Of a stretch of DNA of 17,933 bases, positions 17,401 to 17,933 are shown in pieces. Within the stretch, counting starts at the first letter, position 1. Each line of letters begins with the position of its first letter. The notes beneath the pieces are model-generated. The model made no database searches. It was given only the letters and a program-made list of their open reading frames with translations, and was not told the origin of the DNA. This DNA comes from Cyanothece sp. UBA12306 (GTDB lineage: Bacteria > Cyanobacteriota > Cyanobacteriia > Cyanobacteriales > Microcystaceae): assembly GCA_003448685.1 (NCBI GenBank), contig DLXW01000167.1, forward strand, positions 1 through 17,933. Reading direction: 5' to 3'. Made by a program: the position numbers and the translations under genes.

Positions 17401-17933
17401 CTACAGCAACTTCCAAATCAAATTCCTCAATAGCAGCTAGTTTATCTTTATTTTTGATTAATTTACCCCAATTAAAGTCTGTCCATCCTTTCAGTGATAG
17501 TCCCTTTGCTGTTGCCTGATCAATGGTTAATTTTTCGCCATTCCAAGCTAAAATCGTAGTTAAAGGATGATTTAAACTAGCTATTCCTTCACTAAAGTTT
17601 AATTTTCCCTTAGCTTCTATGGTTTCGGGTGTGATTTTATTTAATGGCCCTGAAACTGCGATTGTTCCATTTAATTTACCTTTCAAGTCTGAAGAAAATT
17701 GATTTAAGCTAATTCCTTGAGACAAAAGATTTGTTGTAAATTTTCCTCCAGATAATCCAATCTTTTCAATATTTACGGTACCTGATGCTAAATTTAATTT
17801 ACCATTACCTTGCCCTTTAATTTCGGTTAAAGAATTATTTATATTACCCGATACTATCAAATTACTATTTAATTTACCTTGAAGTTTCTTAGGTATTCCT
17901 AAGATTAAGCTATTAGTAGCAATATTTTTAGTT
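14438..17933 (-). CDS. tamB: TamB/TIC236-type (DUF490) translocation and assembly module protein, N-terminus beyond window
   Basis: The frame stays open to the right edge, so the start is outside; about 1165 residues are visible. Most of the sequence is long repetitive beta-strand stretches (G-x-[LIV]-x-[LIV] patterns such as GKLNLASGTVNIE), typical of AsmA/TamB proteins that form a groove spanning the periplasm. The C-terminal ~290 residues are the DUF490 (TamB) domain. It includes GLASDLTNGIELSSQPKRT, the GRGETTLGLANLAGSAVLGP-type helix and the final barrel-like strands ending FEQRF. TamB works with an Omp85 protein in outer-membrane biogenesis and is implicated in lipid transport. The cyanobacterial form is the relative of plastid TIC236. 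Two stretches are likely foreign in origin: a Ser/Pro-rich segment encoded by G-rich tandem repeats (about 16935-16990) and a Ser/Ala-rich segment near 16490-16561. Both keep the frame. Confidence 0.93.
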   Translation of the reverse strand, partial: TKNIATNSLILGIPKKLQGKLNSNLIVSGNINNSLTEIKGQGNGKLNLASGTVNIEKIGLSGGKFTTNLLSQGISLNQFSSDLKGKLNGTIAVSGPLNKITPETIEAKGKLNFSEGIASLNHPLTTILAWNGEKLTIDQATAKGLSLKGWTDFNWGKLIKNKDKLAAIEEFDLEVAVEGLNLKSLPLPLSSEIKQLNYGGKVNFAGAIAGTPKQPIIDGQLSLINLKVDNFQFESFLAGNLQIKPQKGIKLALSGRNDQLNLEFDHQSQPVAFDLKQARMEVKGTRESEKFTLEVGKIPVNLLQNYFSASKVKIDSPVSPSPRVPLSPYLSHLLSQPLLGDLSGKFTLDVKTGVIAGQKVVIANPQLGAIKGKEFTGNFQYNQNNLTLNEGKLNINNSQYNLKGNLSLTPSGPSIQAEIGINRGNIQNILETLHIFELEDLKRGFNPTEYAKAKDLYGVRSQDSAINSSSAATPSLPLAEVGTKNATISDRLTHFDQINTWLQQQQKTRKKALPLPKLKQLQGNFNGQIALNLTPESGLKANFDLLGKNWQWGDFNLTQIAAKGNWNQGILDLESLNLQQKTSQITFTGRIGDQNQKGQLQLINIPLNSISQFWSLPGIVDFGGQLNANVTLSGSQNSPEILGKLAINQATINQTNLDSTQGQFTYRRGRVNFAASSILGRRTEPLTIKGSFPYQLPFAKAVQNTSDRLSLKVNVANEGLTLLDILTEGQVAWLGGKGEIQVNVSGRVDPKRGIPTQLNANGIAQVENAIIGAKMIPNAPLTKVNGQIFFDLDRLKVESLKGQFSGGQVAIRGSLPLLKAIPQQNPLTINFGDLALNLPQRYQGGAKGTVQVTGTVLKPQLGGNVKLFDGEVLLGDHNQTKSNISTTAKFSNLELILGENIAITRLPLLSFLATGSLTVNGNLHQPQPKGTITLKNGLVNLFASQLRLAGGQGNIAEFSPDRGLDPHLNVKLYTSVTETTRNRVNIDPASAEINEPFSANTDSLQTVRIRATVKGLASDLTNGIELSSQPKRTSAEIVTLLGGSFLNPLGRGETTLGLANLAGSAVLGPVQGAVGEALGLSEFRIFPTQLIDEQERLNNSSLGVAAEAGVDLTNKLSVSLQKILTSDRPPHVGIHYRINDRTLIRGSSNFSDDSRGSIQFEQRF
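16541..16561. repeat. GGAGTCAGAAGTCAAGACTC-type repeat inside tamB
   Basis: On the coding (minus) strand this reads as the GGAGTCAGAAGTC motif that often recurs between cyanobacterial genes. Here it encodes GVRSQDS, followed by a low-complexity stretch (AINSSSAATPSLP). It seems to be an in-frame insertion or expansion within a disordered linker of TamB. The call rests on resemblance to a remembered repeat class. Confidence 0.35.
16935..16990. repeat. G-rich GGGGAGAC tandem repeat (STRR-like) inside tamB
   Basis: On the plus strand the segment contains GGGGAGAGGGG, then ACGGGGAG and ACGGGGAG in tandem, then ACGGGGGAGTC. It is a G-rich island in an AT-rich gene. It resembles the short tandemly repeated sequences found between cyanobacterial genes. 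In TamB it is read as a Ser/Pro-rich peptide with SPVSPSPRVPLSPYLSHLL, unlike the beta-strand sequence on either side. The frame is kept. Confidence 0.65.

Overview
The window is a stretch of cyanobacterial chromosome. Evidence is the AT-rich composition, eight exact HIP1 octamers (GCGATCGC) scattered through coding sequence, short cyanobacterial-type repeats, and a gene set typical of the phylum: a UbiB/ABC1-family kinase, a PilJ-N/PP2C phosphatase, an orthocaspase and a cyanobacterial TamB/TIC236-type protein. The AT richness and gene content fit a unicellular Crocosphaera/Cyanothece-like organism, but that genus-level guess is inference.

Layout. 1-2334 (+): the 3' end of a serine hydrolase of the beta-lactamase/PBP class, then a large HTTM-domain membrane protein carrying a degenerate DCC (DUF393-like) domain. 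2354-2932 (-): a secreted protein with two copies of a small beta-rich domain. 2933-3249: a repeat-rich gap with an IS6-like insertion-sequence end and two copies of a hairpin repeat. 3250-6219 (+): a MacB/LolD-type ABC ATPase, an ABC1 kinase and a small membrane protein. A hairpin follows, then a convergent HIT hydrolase (-). 6862-8376 (+): a membrane-bound PilJ-N/PP2C phosphatase that converges on rlmN (-, 8387-9418). 9482-13913 (+): a GT4 glycosyltransferase, an intergenic region with a perfect 12-bp inverted repeat, then a tight remA-like/gmk/polysaccharide-export-permease cluster and a caspase-like protease with C-terminal helical modules. 14037-17933 (-): a small membrane protein downstream of a TamB-like protein whose N-terminus lies beyond the right edge.

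How they work together. Most genes are housekeeping or envelope related. rlmN modifies rRNA, gmk makes GDP, and TamB serves outer-membrane biogenesis or lipid transport. The GT4 enzyme and the Wzm-like permease point to surface polysaccharide. The PP2C and caspase proteins are signalling or conflict-type proteins. The remA-gmk order matches that of Firmicutes.

I found no clear undescribed multi-gene system. The points most worth a second look are the caspase with duplicated helical modules and altered glycines next to both catalytic residues, the HTTM-DCC fusion that has lost one cysteine of its CxxC, intergenic-type repeats translated in frame inside tamB, and the inverted/direct repeat set in front of the remA-like gene.
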